From Alphaproteobacteria bacterium (GTDB lineage: Bacteria > Pseudomonadota > Alphaproteobacteria > Sphingomonadales > JAKSBY01): a DNA stretch of 64,000 nucleotides. Position 1 is the stretch's first letter; each line of letters starts with the position of its first letter. The stretch covers positions 1 to 64,000 of the forward strand of contig JAJFIV010000001.1 of the NCBI GenBank assembly GCA_021774625.1, in the 5' to 3' direction. This document shows positions 16,647-28,897 of this stretch, in pieces. Below the pieces are notes generated by a model, which did no database searches, was not told where the DNA came from, and saw nothing but the letters and a program-made list of their open reading frames with translations. A program made the translations under genes and the position numbers.

Positions 16647-17674
16647 AGAGAGCGCTCCTTAGGCTTCGCATAAATATCGGTATAAAGTTCATCCGCGCCG
16701 GGCTCGGGGCTGTTCTGGGCGAATTCCGCCGCCGCCGCGATTTCGGCCTTGATATCCTTATCCAGCGCTTTGAGATCGTCTTCGCCGGCCGCTTTCAGCT
16801 TGAGGATAATATCTTTTAGTTGCGTGATGGGGTCCTGCTCATCGCGCATTTTTTTGACCTCTTCCTTGGACCGGTATTTGGCCGGGTCCGACATGGAATG
16901 CCCGCGATAGCGATAGGTCATCATTTCCAGAATGACCGGCCCGCCGCCGCTTCGCACCTCGGCAAATGCGGATTCCGCAGCCGCCCGCACTTTCAGCACA
17001 TTCATGCCATCGACCTGTCTGCCGGGAATGTTGTAACCTTCGCCGCGGCGGTAAAGCGCCGTTGCGGCGGATGACCGCTTCACCGAAGTGCCCATGGCGT
17101 ATTGATTATTTTCAATCACAAAAACCACCGGCAGACCCCAGAGTTCCGCCATGTTGAAGCTTTCATAGACCTGGCCCTGATTGGCCGCGCCGTCGCCGAA
17201 ATAGGCCAGGCATATTCCGTTGTCTTCCTTATATTTATGGGCGAAGGCAATGCCGGTACCGAGCGAGACCTGCGCGCCGACAATGCCATGGCCGCCGTAG
17301 AAACCATGGTCCGTCGAGAACATATGCATGGATCCGCCCTTGCCCTTGGAAATGCCGTCGCAACGTCCGGTCAGTTCCGCCATTACCGCCTTGGCGTCAA
17401 TCCCGCAGGCCAGCATGTGGCCATGATCACGGTAGCCGGTAATCACCGAATCCTGATCCTCCGTGGCGGTCTGCAAGCCGACCACCACTGCTTCCTGGCC
17501 GATATAAAGATGACAGAACCCGCCGATCAATCCCATGCCGTACATCTGCCCGGCCCGTTCCTCGAATCGGCGGATCAGCAGCATCTGACGGTAAAATTCG
17601 AGAAGCTCGTCCTTGCTTGCCTGATAGACGTCTTTCGCGCCTGATTTGGTCTTTGCTGTGCTGGCTTTAGCCAT
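16643..17674 (-). CDS. pdhA: Pyruvate dehydrogenase E1 alpha subunit
   Basis: Thiamine diphosphate-dependent decarboxylation of pyruvate, as a heterotetramer with PdhB. It has 343 residues. The TPP motif is [17 protein letters not shown]...[12 protein letters not shown] and [19 protein letters not shown] carry the loop conserved in E1 alpha, though bacterial enzymes are not regulated by the mitochondrial kinase. It is the first gene of the locus, overlapping pdhB by 4 nt (ATGA). Confidence 0.97.
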   Translation of the reverse strand: MAKASTAKTKSGAKDVYQASKDELLEFYRQMLLIRRFEERAGQMYGMGLIGGFCHLYIGQEAVVVGLQTATEDQDSVITGYRDHGHMLACGIDAKAVMAELTGRCDGISKGKGGSMHMFSTDHGFYGGHGIVGAQVSLGTGIAFAHKYKEDNGICLAYFGDGAANQGQVYESFNMAELWGLPVVFVIENNQYAMGTSVKRSSAATALYRRGEGYNIPGRQVDGMNVLKVRAAAESAFAEVRSGGGPVILEMMTYRYRGHSMSDPAKYRSKEEVKKMRDEQDPITQLKDIILKLKAAGEDDLKALDKDIKAEIAAAAEFAQNSPEPGADELYTDIYAKPKERSL

Positions 17675-17806
17675 AAATTATAAACCCCGTTTAACCGTGC
17701 ATACGCTTAGGCACCCGCTCAAAGACTGTCAACCCTGTCAGGTTACCGGAAAGTATCCCAGAGACGGAATGAAAGTCGAGTGAATTGCGGGTCAGGTGTA
17801 AATATT

Positions 17807-18121
17807 TTACTCGTGAAGCAGAATAACAATGTCATCCTTGCGGATAAAACCGAGGGCCGCGCGGGCCCGTTCGTCGAGCAGGTCCGGATCGATATTATCG
17901 GGCCGCAGGTCGGATGTGCGGCGCTCCAGAATGGCCTTTTCCGCCCTGACCGCCGCAAGCTGTTCCTCAATCACCGTCAGTTCCTGATTGAGGCCCCGCA
18001 GCGCCAGCAGCCCGTTATCCCCTTCGACCGCGTGATAGCCGAAATAAAACAGGATGGTAAAGACCACCACCGGCCACATGGCGCGGCGCATCTGATAACG
18101 TATGACATTCAGAAACTGCAT
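17807..18121 (-). CDS. ftsB: FtsB-like septum formation initiator (DivIC family)
   Basis: 104 residues: a short cytosolic basic N-terminus (NVIRYQMRRAMW), one membrane segment (PVVVFTILFYFGYHAV), then a periplasmic coiled coil (LNQELTVIEEQLAAVRAEKA) and a tail with DPDLLDERARAALGFIRKDD, the DivIC/FtsB signature. It is expected to bridge FtsL and FtsQ in the divisome. The location between eno and pdhA is the standard alphaproteobacterial one. Confidence 0.9.
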   Translation of the reverse strand: MQFLNVIRYQMRRAMWPVVVFTILFYFGYHAVEGDNGLLALRGLNQELTVIEEQLAAVRAEKAILERRTSDLRPDNIDPDLLDERARAALGFIRKDDIVILLHE

Positions 18122-18220
18122 TTCCCGACAGAATCACATGCGATTCCCGCAGTCAAGAAATTATTTTAGAATCAAGGAGATTCAGCAGAGTCTTGAGAGG
18201 GAATCTTGCTAAGTTCCACC

Positions 18221-18310
18221 CTTCGATACACCTCCGCTACGCTCCGGCACTCAGGGCGAACGGGTAGCGTTACCGTTCGGACCGAGTAAGGCCGGAGGCC
18301 TGTATCGAAG
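18221..18310. repeat. Palindromic dispersed repeat, copy 2
   Basis: A 90-base element with perfect ends CTTCGATACA (18221-18230) and TGTATCGAAG (18301-18310). Internal arms CGAACGG and CCGTTCG also pair. It fills the gap between eno (stop 18318) and ftsB. As a long stem it could end or protect the eno transcript. Confidence 0.85.
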
Positions 18311-18317
18311 TGCGGGA

Positions 18318-19601
<1,284 letters not shown>

Positions 19602-19701
19602 TCAATGCTTGAATGGAATGTGCCGCATGAATAGCGGCTGCGGCGCGTGCCGACAAGTCTCCATATCGACAGCCCGGCAAAAATCACTATGCTGCGCGGC
19701 T

Positions 19702-20254
19702 ATGTTGAAACCGCATATGGACCCCATCGAATTTTCACAGCTGACCGCCGCGCTGACGGCGCTTCAGCCCGGGATTATGCTCGAATGGGGCTGTGGCGGC
19801 GGGACAACTGGCGGCCTGCCCGTTTATTGAACGCTATATCTCCATTGAACATGATCGGGCCTGGTTCGGGGCGGTCCGGAACGGGATCAATGATCCGCGT
19901 CTTTCCCTGCATCTTTGTGAACCCGCTGAGCCCGAACCCCCTGCCCCGCTGATTTATCTACAAAGCGGCAAGCGTAACCAGTGGCGAATGCGGGCCGAAA
20001 CAGATGAAGGCCTGTTCAGGGACTATGTGGCTTTCCCGGCAACCCTCGGGATCAGGTTTGACTGCGTTCTCGTCGATGGCCGGGCGCGGAATTTCTGCCT
20101 GCAAGCAGGCTGGAAACTGCTCCGCTCCGGCGGCCTGTTGATCCTGCATGATGCGCAAAGGGCGGAATATCAGCAAACGCTGGAAGCCATTGGCAAACCA
20201 GTATTTCTAGCACCCTGGAAGCGTGGACAAATTTGCCTGATGCTAAAGAATTAG
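19702..20254 (+). pseudogene. Frameshifted small methyltransferase-like gene
   Basis: ATG 19702 opens MDPIEFSQLTAALTALQPG then IMLEWGCGGGTTGG, a glycine-rich SAM-binding-like motif, but runs into TGA at 19828-19830. A second frame picks up at about 19793 with AACPFIERYISIEHDRAWF, then FDCVLVDGRARNFCL and LLRSGGLLILHDAQRAEY, to a stop at 20254. The two halves read as one protein only if one base is gained or lost in 19785-19815 (GGCGGCGGGACAACTGGCGG). The fold suggests a class I SAM-dependent methyltransferase, with DxxLVDGRAR followed by GGLLILHD. It is a pseudogene unless the sequence has an error there. Confidence 0.7.
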
Positions 20255-20265
20255 CCCTGCCCGCA

Positions 20266-20406
20266 CTTCGATACGCACCTACGGTCCTACTCAGTACGAA
20301 CGGAGGAGCTTGAGCGTTCATCCTGAACCCTGGTCGTGATCAACACGAATGGAATGACCTCACCGTTCGTCCTGAGTGTCCGAGCGAAGCGAGGATGTAT
20401 CGAAGG
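20266..20406. repeat. Palindromic dispersed repeat, copy 3
   Basis: Begins CTTCGATACGCAC and ends GATGTATCGAAG, with internal CAGTACGAACGGAGGA and CCGTTCGTCCTGAGTG. It is about 140 bases long, longer than the copy at 18221 because the middle holds an extra GTTCATCCTGAACCC unit. It lies between the pseudogene and pyrG, whose stop codon is at 20421. Confidence 0.8.
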
Positions 20407-20420
20407 GCGGCAGCCAGTCT

Positions 20421-22058
<1,638 letters not shown>

Positions 22059-22114
22059 CTATAACCCATTTTCCGGGCATGGATAGAGCAAATTTTCATA
22101 AATTTCCCAAACGT

Positions 22115-22139
22115 AAAAACGGCCCGGAATACCGGGCCG
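22115..22139 (-). terminator. Intrinsic terminator of secG
   Basis: Minus strand CGGCCCGG-TATT-CCGGGCCG then TTTTT: a perfect 8-bp GC stem with a 4-nt loop and five T, 24 nt after the secG stop. Confidence 0.9.
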
Positions 22140-22162
22140 CAGCGGCAAAATATCTTTGTCTG

Positions 22163-22465
22163 TTAATTCGGAATTTCGAGGTCGGGCAGTTGTGTTCCCT
22201 GCTCTTCCCCTTCAATTTCATCAAGCACCGATGTCGGAGCTGTGGTCTGCCTCGCCATAATGGCAAGACCGAGACTGAGCCCGATAAAGGCAATAGCCAG
22301 AAGTGTCGTGGCGCGGGTCAGAAAATTTGCCGCGCCGCGCGCCGTCATCATGCCGCCGGGGCCGCCGCCCATGCCCAGCGCCCCGCCTTCCGAGCGCTGC
22401 ATCAAAATCGTGGCCACCAGGGCGATTACGATGATCAAATGAACGATTAAAAGAAACTCTTGCAT
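22163..22465 (-). CDS. secG: SecG preprotein translocase subunit
   Basis: 100 residues. The first membrane segment is LLIVHLIIVIALVATILMQ, followed by the glycine-rich cytosolic loop RSEGGALGMGGGPGGMM and TARGAANFLTRAT, then a second membrane segment (LLAIAFIGLSLGLAIM). SecG sits beside SecY/SecE and stimulates SecA-driven export. It has its own terminator. The tpiA gene that often precedes secG is absent; guaB lies upstream. Confidence 0.95.
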   Translation of the reverse strand: MQEFLLIVHLIIVIALVATILMQRSEGGALGMGGGPGGMMTARGAANFLTRATTLLAIAFIGLSLGLAIMARQTTAPTSVLDEIEGEEQGTQLPDLEIPN

Positions 22466-22577
22466 CTCAGTCTTCCCGCAAAGGGCATCAGCCCCGATTC
22501 AAAATCGCTGGCCTTGTACAACAAAGTGGTGGCAATGAGAAGACTTTCCAGTGTTTTTTTCACCGGGCGCGCCGATC

Positions 22578-24053
22578 CTACATATTAGAGGGATAATTCG
22601 GCGACTCCCGGGTGATGGAAACGTCATGCACATGACTTTCGCGCAGGCCCGCATTGGTGATGCGGACAAATTCCGCCTTTGTGCGCATGTCATCCACCGT
22701 GCGCGATCCGGTATAGCCCATGGCCGCCCTGAGGCCGCCAACCAGTTGGTGCAGCACATTCGCCACCGGCCCTTTGTAAGGCACCTGCCCCTCCACGCCT
22801 TCCGGCACCAGTTTCAGCGCATCCTTGATATCTTCCTGAAAATAACGGTCGGCGGAGCCGCGTGACATGGCGCCCACCGATCCCATGCCGCGATACGCCT
22901 TGTAGGACCGGCCCTGATACAGAAAAACCTCGCCCGGGGCTTCCTGGGTGCCAGCCAGCAGAGAACCGATCATCACGCTGCCGGCGCCGGCGGCAATGGC
23001 CTTGGCGACATCGCCGGACGTCTTGACGCCGCCATCGGCGATGACGGGCACATTGGCTTTAGCGGCTATTTCGACCACATCCATGATCGCCGTCAGTTGC
23101 GGAACGCCGACGCCGGCGACAATGCGGGTGGTGCAGATGGAACCGGGGCCGATCCCGACTTTAATGGCGTCCGCCCCGGCATCGATCAGCGCCCGCGCGG
23201 CATCGCCTGTCGCAACATTGCCGGCGGCCAGCTGGACCTTGTTGGAGGCCTTCTTGATGCGGCAGGCCGCCTCGATCACCCGCGAGGAATGGCCGTGGGC
23301 GGTATCCAGCACGACCAGATCGCATTCCGCGTCTATCAGGGCTTCGGTGCGGGCGAATCCCTTGTCGCCAACCGTTGTGGCCGCCGCGACCCGCAAGCGG
23401 CCGCTTTCATCCTTGGCGGCATCGGGATAGGTCGTCGCCTTCTCAATATCCTTCACGGTGATCAGGCCGATACAGCGGTAATCCTCATCCACCACCACCA
23501 GTTTTTCGATCCGGTGATGATGCAAAAGCCGCTTGGCTTCATCCATACCAACGCCGGGATGAACGGTAATGAGACTCTCATGGGTCATCAGTTCGGAGAC
23601 CGGCTGCCGCATATTTTCCGCAAAGCGGACATCGCGGTTGGTCAGCATGCCGATCAGCTTGCCGGGCTTGCCCACAGGAGAATGTTCCACCACAGGAATG
23701 CCGGAAATTTTATGCCGGGTCATCAGATCAAGCGCCTGCGCCAGGGTCTGATCCGCATGCATGGTCACCGGATTGACCACCATGCCGGATTCGAACTTCT
23801 TGACCTGGCGCACCATTGCCGCCTGTTCTTCGGGCTCCATATTGCGGTGAATGACACCGATGCCGCCGGATTGCGCCATAGCAATGGCAAGATCGGTTTC
23901 CGTCACCGTATCCATGGCGGCGGAAATCAACGGAATGTTGAGCGCGATCCCACGGCTGAGACGGGTTTTCAGATCAACACCGGCGGGCATGACTTCGGAA
24001 GCCGCGGGGACAAGCAATACATCATCAAATGTGAGGCCAAGGCGAATGGTCAT
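22578..24053 (-). CDS. guaB: IMP dehydrogenase
   Basis: Oxidises IMP to XMP, the committed step to GMP. It has 491 residues. The TIM barrel contains [16 protein letters not shown], and the catalytic Cys loop is [17 protein letters not shown]. The flap is [13 protein letters not shown]. Two CBS domains (about 95-205: [37 protein letters not shown]) are inserted in the barrel. It is followed by secG on the same strand after a gap of 112 nt, and preceded by rlmE. It is most likely its own transcription unit or co-transcribed with rlmE-ppx. Confidence 0.98.
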   Translation of the reverse strand: MTIRLGLTFDDVLLVPAASEVMPAGVDLKTRLSRGIALNIPLISAAMDTVTETDLAIAMAQSGGIGVIHRNMEPEEQAAMVRQVKKFESGMVVNPVTMHADQTLAQALDLMTRHKISGIPVVEHSPVGKPGKLIGMLTNRDVRFAENMRQPVSELMTHESLITVHPGVGMDEAKRLLHHHRIEKLVVVDEDYRCIGLITVKDIEKATTYPDAAKDESGRLRVAAATTVGDKGFARTEALIDAECDLVVLDTAHGHSSRVIEAACRIKKASNKVQLAAGNVATGDAARALIDAGADAIKVGIGPGSICTTRIVAGVGVPQLTAIMDVVEIAAKANVPVIADGGVKTSGDVAKAIAAGAGSVMIGSLLAGTQEAPGEVFLYQGRSYKAYRGMGSVGAMSRGSADRYFQEDIKDALKLVPEGVEGQVPYKGPVANVLHQLVGGLRAAMGYTGSRTVDDMRTKAEFVRITNAGLRESHVHDVSITRESPNYPSNM

Positions 24054-24109
24054 AACGTCTCCTTTGGCGAGACCTTATGTCATGTTTCGCGTCATATTGC
24101 TACGGGGAA

Positions 24110-24805
24110 TTACGGCTTTTTGAACCCGCGGGCGATGACATAGAGTTCTGTTGATTCCGGGCGGCTGGCCTCCGGCTTGAAATGTTTGACGCTGGTAAAA
24201 TATTTCCGCATCTCAGCCAGTAATTGCGCTTCGGTGCCGCCCTGCAGGACCTTTGCGACGAAGGTGCCGCCGGGCGCGGTGATGCGGATGGCAAAGTCAA
24301 AGGCTGCCTCGACCAGCACCAGGGTCCGCAAATGATCGGTCTGTTTATGGCCCGTGGTGGGGGCCGCCATGTCGCTTAGCACGACATCCACCTTGCCGCC
24401 GATGGCCTTTAGAAGCCGGTCTTCCGCATCATCGGCCAGAAAATCCAGCTTGAGAATGGTCACCTCCGGCAGCGCATCCATATCAAGAATATCAACGGCA
24501 ATCACGCGGCTGTTTTTGGGTGCCAGTTGCCGGATGATTTGCGTCCAGCCGCCGGGAGCCGACCCAAGATCAAGAATGCTGCCGGCCTTTTTCAGAAACC
24601 CGTGGGTGTTTTCCATTTCCTTCAGCTTAAAGGCCGCGCGCGAACGGTAACCAAGCCGCTGGGCCTCAGCTACGAACGGGTCATTCAGGTGCCGCTCCAG
24701 CCAGCGCCGGGAGGATATCTTGCGCCCCCTGCCCGGTTTCAGCTTGACCCGGGGCCCGCGGCTGCGGCCCGACACATGGCCCGCCCCTTTCCCCTTCCCG
24801 CTCAT
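24110..24805 (-). CDS. rlmE: 23S rRNA 2'-O-methyltransferase (FtsJ/RrmJ)
   Basis: Methylates the 2'-OH of a uridine in the 23S A-loop on the 50S subunit. It has 231 residues. A basic N-terminal extension (KGKGAGHVSGRSRGPRVKLK) is probably for rRNA contact. Then come SRAAFKLKEM (first catalytic Lys), the SAM motif LDLGSAPGGWTQII, DILDM, VVLSDMAAPTTGH and GGTFVAKVLQG (second Lys). It overlaps the upstream ppx by 4 nt (ATGA), so they are translationally coupled. Confidence 0.95.
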   Translation of the reverse strand: MSGKGKGAGHVSGRSRGPRVKLKPGRGRKISSRRWLERHLNDPFVAEAQRLGYRSRAAFKLKEMENTHGFLKKAGSILDLGSAPGGWTQIIRQLAPKNSRVIAVDILDMDALPEVTILKLDFLADDAEDRLLKAIGGKVDVVLSDMAAPTTGHKQTDHLRTLVLVEAAFDFAIRITAPGGTFVAKVLQGGTEAQLLAEMRKYFTSVKHFKPEASRPESTELYVIARGFKKP

Positions 24806-25887
24806 TTCCGGCTCCTGGCATTGACCAGCGGATCCCGCTTCATCAGGCTCCAGAGAATGCCTTCGCGAATGCCGCGGTCCGCTACATGCAGATGCTCGAT
24901 GGGCCAGGCGGACAGGATGGCATCCAGGATCGCACAGCCGGCGGCGACCAGATCGGCCCGCTCGGTGCCGACACAGGCATTGGCCGCCCGCGTTTCATAA
25001 TCCACTGTCGCAATATTTTTCGATAAACCACTGATATCACTTGATAAAAAGCGACTTCCGTCAACTTTATTGCGGTCATAGAAATCAAGACCAAGCTGGA
25101 CGCTGGCCAGTGTGGTCACTGTTCCCGATGTGCCGATCATCTGGACCTGGCCGCGGGCGGCAACCGGCGTCATTTGGGTGTTTTTTTCAAAAACGGAGAT
25201 ATGTTCCGAAACCTCATCGAAAATCCCGCGGTAGGATGCTTGGCTAAGACTGCCGCCATTAAGACGCTCGGATACATTGACCACACCGTAAGGCATGGAA
25301 ACCCAGCCCAGCACCTTGGGCATGCGTTCGCCGCCCAGTTCCACCCAGACCAGTTCGGTGCTGCCGCCGCCGATATCGAAAATCACCGCCGTTTCATATT
25401 GCGTGTTGAACAGCGCGTGGCAGCCAAGGGCTGCGAGGCGCGCCTCCTCCCCGGCCGTAATGACGTCAAGGGCGAGGCCGGTTTCCTCATAGACCCGGGA
25501 AACGAAGGCGCTGGAATTACCCGCCAGCCGGCAGGCTTCAGTCGCCACATGGCGCATTTTAGTGACTTTGCGGCGCTGGATTTTTTCCGCGCAGACCTTC
25601 AGCGCATCAATAGTGCGGTCCATGGCGACGGGGCTGAGCTCCCCCGAGGCGCCCAATCCTTCGCCGAGGCGGACAATTCTCGAAAAGGCGTCAATGATTT
25701 TAAAACCGCCATGAACCGGCTTGGCGATGAGCAAACGGCAGTTATTGGTGCCGAGATCAAGGGCGCTGTAGACCTCCCGTCTGGATATCCGCTGAAAAAG
25801 ACCGCGCCGGACGGAGCCCTGCTGCGGGTTGGATTGACCGTTACCGGCCCGCCGCTCACCGCGGCTGCCATCGCTTTTGACCGTCAT
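24802..25887 (-). CDS. ppx: Exopolyphosphatase / GppA-family phosphatase
   Basis: 361 residues of the ASKHA-fold Ppx/GppA family, which degrade polyphosphate or pppGpp. The phosphate-binding loops are SALDLGTNNCRLLIAKP and IFDIGGGSTELVWVE, with ISAGEEARLA-like ITAGEEARLAALG between them. It is the short single-module form lacking the long C-terminal HD-like extension of E. coli Ppx. The N-terminal 40 residues are rich in Gly and Arg and may not all be translated. It is transcribed with rlmE in a 4-nt overlap, a recurring alphaproteobacterial pair. Confidence 0.9.
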   Translation of the reverse strand: MTVKSDGSRGERRAGNGQSNPQQGSVRRGLFQRISRREVYSALDLGTNNCRLLIAKPVHGGFKIIDAFSRIVRLGEGLGASGELSPVAMDRTIDALKVCAEKIQRRKVTKMRHVATEACRLAGNSSAFVSRVYEETGLALDVITAGEEARLAALGCHALFNTQYETAVIFDIGGGSTELVWVELGGERMPKVLGWVSMPYGVVNVSERLNGGSLSQASYRGIFDEVSEHISVFEKNTQMTPVAARGQVQMIGTSGTVTTLASVQLGLDFYDRNKVDGSRFLSSDISGLSKNIATVDYETRAANACVGTERADLVAAGCAILDAILSAWPIEHLHVADRGIREGILWSLMKRDPLVNARSRK

Positions 25888-25990
25888 AACAAACTTCCCA
25901 GCGGCCGCCCGGAGCCATCCTTACACAGACAGCTCTTCACTTGATTTGCCTATAACATGAAATATCCGGAAAGGGAAAGCCCAATGGAAA

Positions 25991-26020
25991 TTGACAAATC
26001 CCTCCGGGGACGCTTATAGA
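25991..26020 (+). promoter_or_regulatory. Promoter of tRNA-Gln
   Basis: TTGACA (25991-25996), an 18-nt spacer and TATAGA (26015-26020) give near-consensus sigma-70 boxes. The start point would be about 26027, 4 nt before the mature tRNA. Spacer contains GC-rich CCTCCGGGGACGC. Confidence 0.75.
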
Positions 26021-26030
26021 CGTCGCTGAT

Positions 26031-26104
26031 TGCCCCGTCGTCTAATGGTAAGACTACGGACTCTGACTCCGTCAATCGTGGTTCGAATCCACGCGGGGCA
26101 TCCA
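26031..26104 (+). tRNA. tRNA-Gln (CTG anticodon)
   Basis: Acceptor arms TGCCCCG and CGGGGCA pair with a U1-A72 pair typical of glutamine tRNA. The anticodon stem-loop is ACGGA-CTCTGAC-TCCGT, giving anticodon CTG (reads CAG). The T arm has GGTTCGAATCC, and CCA is encoded (26102-26104). A near-consensus promoter precedes it. Structure was checked by eye only. Confidence 0.95.
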
Positions 26105-26195
26105 GATTACACTTCTCTGATTTTTCTCGTCACGAAACACTTGACATTTATAATTTAATAAAATAGGAACATATAAAGAACATAACGAGGCTTAT

Positions 26196-26384
26196 ATGGA
26201 AACTTTATTGAATTTGATGGCTTTTACGCTGGCGTCCGGGTTGTGGATTATGGCTTTTGCCGGGTTGCGTTCCGGGCTGAAAAACATCATCCGGGCCTAT
26301 GAAAATGAAGAGCGGGAGATACGGGATCAGTTCAGGGGATCGCCGGTGAATTCCGCCACCACGCAATATTCACCTGCTGCCTGA
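26196..26384 (+). CDS. Small hypothetical membrane protein
   Basis: 62 codons: an N-terminal hydrophobic segment (LMAFTLASGLWIMAFAGL) and a charged tail (IRAYENEEREIRDQFRG). GAGG lies 7 nt upstream of ATG 26196. The AT-rich leader between the tRNA and the start could carry a promoter. Its last 58 bases overlap the 3' end of the SPOR gene on the other strand. No family recognised; real expression is uncertain. Confidence 0.5.
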   Translation: METLLNLMAFTLASGLWIMAFAGLRSGLKNIIRAYENEEREIRDQFRGSPVNSATTQYSPAA

Positions 26385-26980
26385 AACTGCCGGCAAAGGT
26401 CATCGGCGGCATTTTTGTCCGCTATCGGCCCGGCTTTCAGCCGGTAATAAACGCCGCCAAAAGAGCCCATATCCAGAATACTGATCCGCGCCGCGCGGCC
26501 GGCCAGAAGATCGGGATATTTGGCGCGCAATTCCGTCCAGCCATCCGCCGCCTTGTCAGGATTACGGTAGGATGAGAGATGAAGACCATATTGCACCGGG
26601 CCGGAACTCACCGGCCCCGCTTCCGTCGATAGCGGCTGCTCTTGCCGTTCCGGCTTCTGTTCAACGGGGACAATTTCCACCGGCTGCGTGGTTTTAAAGG
26701 ACTCCTCAGGGGCGGGTGCCTCCAAATCCGGCGCCAGCCGCATCGCCATATCCGTGATATCAGAACGCAAAAGCCCCAGTTCGCGCCGCAATTGCCCGAT
26801 CTCGCCCTCCAGCAGGTCCATGCGAGCCCGCTGCTGGTCGGCTTTGCGTTCCATTTCCACTTCGGCCTGCCGCCGCGCCTGCTGTTCCGCCTCAAGCGCT
26901 TCCTTTTGGCCGAACAACCCATTGGAACAGGCGCCCAGCGATAAAAGCAGAAAAGTGATAAGTCCGACTCGGAGTCTCAT
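26327..26980 (-). CDS. SPOR-domain lipoprotein
   Basis: 217 residues. The lipoprotein signal peptide ends at LLLSLGACSNG (Cys18 lipidated). A coiled-coil region follows (about 28-80: ALEAEQQARRQAEVEMERKA, LEGEIGQLRRELGLLRSD), then a Pro/Glu linker, and a C-terminal SPOR domain (about 130-205: YGLHLSSYRNPDKAADGW, GGVYYRLKAGPI). SPOR domains bind denuded septal peptidoglycan, so a role at the division site or envelope is likely. Its stop region overlaps the small plus-strand ORF. Confidence 0.85.
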   Translation of the reverse strand: MRLRVGLITFLLLSLGACSNGLFGQKEALEAEQQARRQAEVEMERKADQQRARMDLLEGEIGQLRRELGLLRSDITDMAMRLAPDLEAPAPEESFKTTQPVEIVPVEQKPERQEQPLSTEAGPVSSGPVQYGLHLSSYRNPDKAADGWTELRAKYPDLLAGRAARISILDMGSFGGVYYRLKAGPIADKNAADDLCRQFQAAGEYCVVAEFTGDPLN

Positions 26981-27144
26981 GATGACCGCCTGATTACTTT
27001 CAAAGCCTGGATTCCCGCCAAATATATTGACGTAAAGTTAATTTTTACTCAACTTTTCCTTATTTTCGCGCAGGCGATGAACCCGGCACAAAAAAATCAA
27101 CACCTTATAAGATATTTCCCTTTACAAAAGCCGCAGGAAAACAC

Positions 27145-27166
27145 ATATATACGAACAAATATATAT
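27145..27166 (+). promoter_or_regulatory. AT-rich inverted repeat before the PadR gene
   Basis: ATATAT-ACGAACAA-ATATAT (27145-27164) lies about 30 nt before the ATG of the PadR regulator. PadR regulators usually bind dyads of about this size in their own promoters, so it could be the autoregulatory operator. No PadR consensus is confirmed. Confidence 0.35.
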
Positions 27167-27192
27167 CAGTCTGATACGTGTAAGTGAGAATC

Positions 27193-27735
27193 ATGGATAT
27201 TCGTACATTATGTTTGGGAATTTTATCCCTTGGCGACGCCACCGGTTACGAGATTAAAAAGCTTGTGGCCGAGGGTAGTTTCAGTTTTTTCAGCGAGGCG
27301 AGTTACGGCTCCATTTATCCGGCGCTCAACCGCCTCATGGAGGAAGAACTGGTCACCTGCAAGGAAATGGCCCAGGAAAAACGACCGGATAAAAAGGTCT
27401 ACAGCCTGACGGACGCAGGACGGGAGGAATTGATGCAATCTCTCTCTCGCGATCCGGGCCCCGACCGCAACAGGTCGGAATTTCTGGCGGCGCTGCTGTT
27501 TGCAGAATCCGTCTCGCCGGACCGGGTGGGCCAGTTGATTAACGACCGGATTTCCTATCATCAGGAAAAGGTCCAAGCGTTGGAAGCGCTGCTTGAAGAT
27601 GAAATGTCCACCGCTTCCCGCTTTGTTGTTCAGTTCGGGGTCGCGGTCCAGAAAGCAGCCTGTGACTTCCTGCAAAACAACCGGCAGGTGTTTGAGGAAA
27701 CCGGTGTAACAGATGCGAACCAGGCCGCACTATAA
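27193..27735 (+). CDS. PadR-family transcriptional regulator
   Basis: 180 residues from ATG 27193, preceded by AAGTGAG 4 nt upstream. The frame could extend 3 codons to a GTG at 27184. The winged helix domain is clear: LCLGILSLGDATGYEIKKL, FSEASYGSIYPALNRL, DKKVYSLTDAGREEL. The C-terminal half is helical (dimerisation and ligand domain). PadR proteins repress neighbouring efflux or catabolic genes until a phenolic or hydrophobic ligand binds. The RND efflux pair starting 80 nt downstream is the likely target. Confidence 0.92.
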   Translation: MDIRTLCLGILSLGDATGYEIKKLVAEGSFSFFSEASYGSIYPALNRLMEEELVTCKEMAQEKRPDKKVYSLTDAGREELMQSLSRDPGPDRNRSEFLAALLFAESVSPDRVGQLINDRISYHQEKVQALEALLEDEMSTASRFVVQFGVAVQKAACDFLQNNRQVFEETGVTDANQAAL

Positions 27736-27814
27736 GCGGTATTTGAAAAGATAACGAAGGATCCTTGTAACCGGGTGCGACTGGGAGAGGATACGCAGAC
27801 AAGGCGACAGCGAA

Positions 27815-28897
27815 ATGAAAAAACCAATTTTTGCCGCAATTATTATTACCATATTAATCGTGCTCTGGGTTTTGTCCGGGCAGTTCGGCGGCCAGCCATC
27901 GGACGCCGGCCAGGATGACAAGGCCGCAAAGAACGACCAGGAAGAGCTCTTCACTGTCAAGGCGAGCCAACTGGCGGCCCAAAGCTATATCAAACAGATC
28001 ACGGTCCGCGGCCGGACCGAGGCGCTGCGGACCGTTGAACTGAAGGCCGAGACCGAAGGCCGGGTCAGCGCGACGCCTCTGGAAAAAGGCCAGCGCATTA
28101 AAGAGGGTGCGCTGATCTGCCAGCTTGAACCCAATGACAAGGAAGCCAGTCTCGCCGAGGCCCGCGCGCTGGTTCAGCAGCGTCAGCTGGAATATGACGC
28201 GGCGGTTGAACTGGCGGCCAAGGGCCATCGGTCAGAAACCCAGGCTGCAGGTTCCAAGGCATTACTGGACGCCGCCCTTGCGCAGGCACGGCGCGCAGAG
28301 GTCGAACTGGCCCGCACATCGATCCGCGCACCGTTTGACGGACTGATTGAAGACCGGCCCGCAGAAGTGGGCGATCTTCTGCTCAAAGGAAATGTCTGCG
28401 CCAAAATGGTGTTTGAAGATCCGTTTCTGGTGATCGGCGAAGTTTCGGAAAACGAAGTCAGCTTCATCGAGCCTGGACAACCGGCGACTGCGAAACTGGT
28501 TGACGGCAAAGTCTTGAATGGCAAAATCCGTTTTGTCGCCACGACGGCGCGGCCCGAAACCCGCACTTTTCGTGTGGAGATCGAAGTTCCCAACCCCGAG
28601 CACACCCTTCGGGACGGCATTACGGCGGAAATCAAGATCCCGCTGAGCAATATATTTGCCCATTTCATCCCTTCATCCGCGATGGTGCTGGATGATGACG
28701 GCCGGGTCGGCATCCGTGCGGTTGAGAACGGCCATGTCAGATTTTTCCCGATCGAGATTATCGGCGATGATTTCAACGGCCTCTGGGTTTCCGGTTTACC
28801 GAGCCGCTTCTCCCTGATCACGGTCGGTCAGGATTTTGTCAGCGAAGGGCAGGAAGTGGCTGTCAGCCTGGAGGAAAATGCCGGAGGCCAGTCATGA
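27815..28897 (+). CDS. RND efflux membrane fusion protein
   Basis: 360 residues. The N-terminal anchor is IFAAIIITILIVLWVLSG, with no lipobox. Then a barrel-sandwich/lipoyl pair flanks a short alpha-hairpin: ITVRGRTEALRTVELKAETE, EKGQRIKEGALICQLE, the hairpin LVQQRQLEYDAAVELAAKG, TSIRAPFDGLIEDRPAEVGD. It should connect the RND pump to an outer membrane channel, though no TolC-type gene is in the window. It overlaps the RND gene by 4 nt (ATGA). The padR gene 80 nt upstream suggests induced expression. Confidence 0.92.
   Translation: MKKPIFAAIIITILIVLWVLSGQFGGQPSDAGQDDKAAKNDQEELFTVKASQLAAQSYIKQITVRGRTEALRTVELKAETEGRVSATPLEKGQRIKEGALICQLEPNDKEASLAEARALVQQRQLEYDAAVELAAKGHRSETQAAGSKALLDAALAQARRAEVELARTSIRAPFDGLIEDRPAEVGDLLLKGNVCAKMVFEDPFLVIGEVSENEVSFIEPGQPATAKLVDGKVLNGKIRFVATTARPETRTFRVEIEVPNPEHTLRDGITAEIKIPLSNIFAHFIPSSAMVLDDDGRVGIRAVENGHVRFFPIEIIGDDFNGLWVSGLPSRFSLITVGQDFVSEGQEVAVSLEENAGGQS

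Noticed and set aside
23097-24143. 348-codon plus-strand frame opposite guaB
   Set aside because: Shadow of guaB. It has no ribosome site and no family features.
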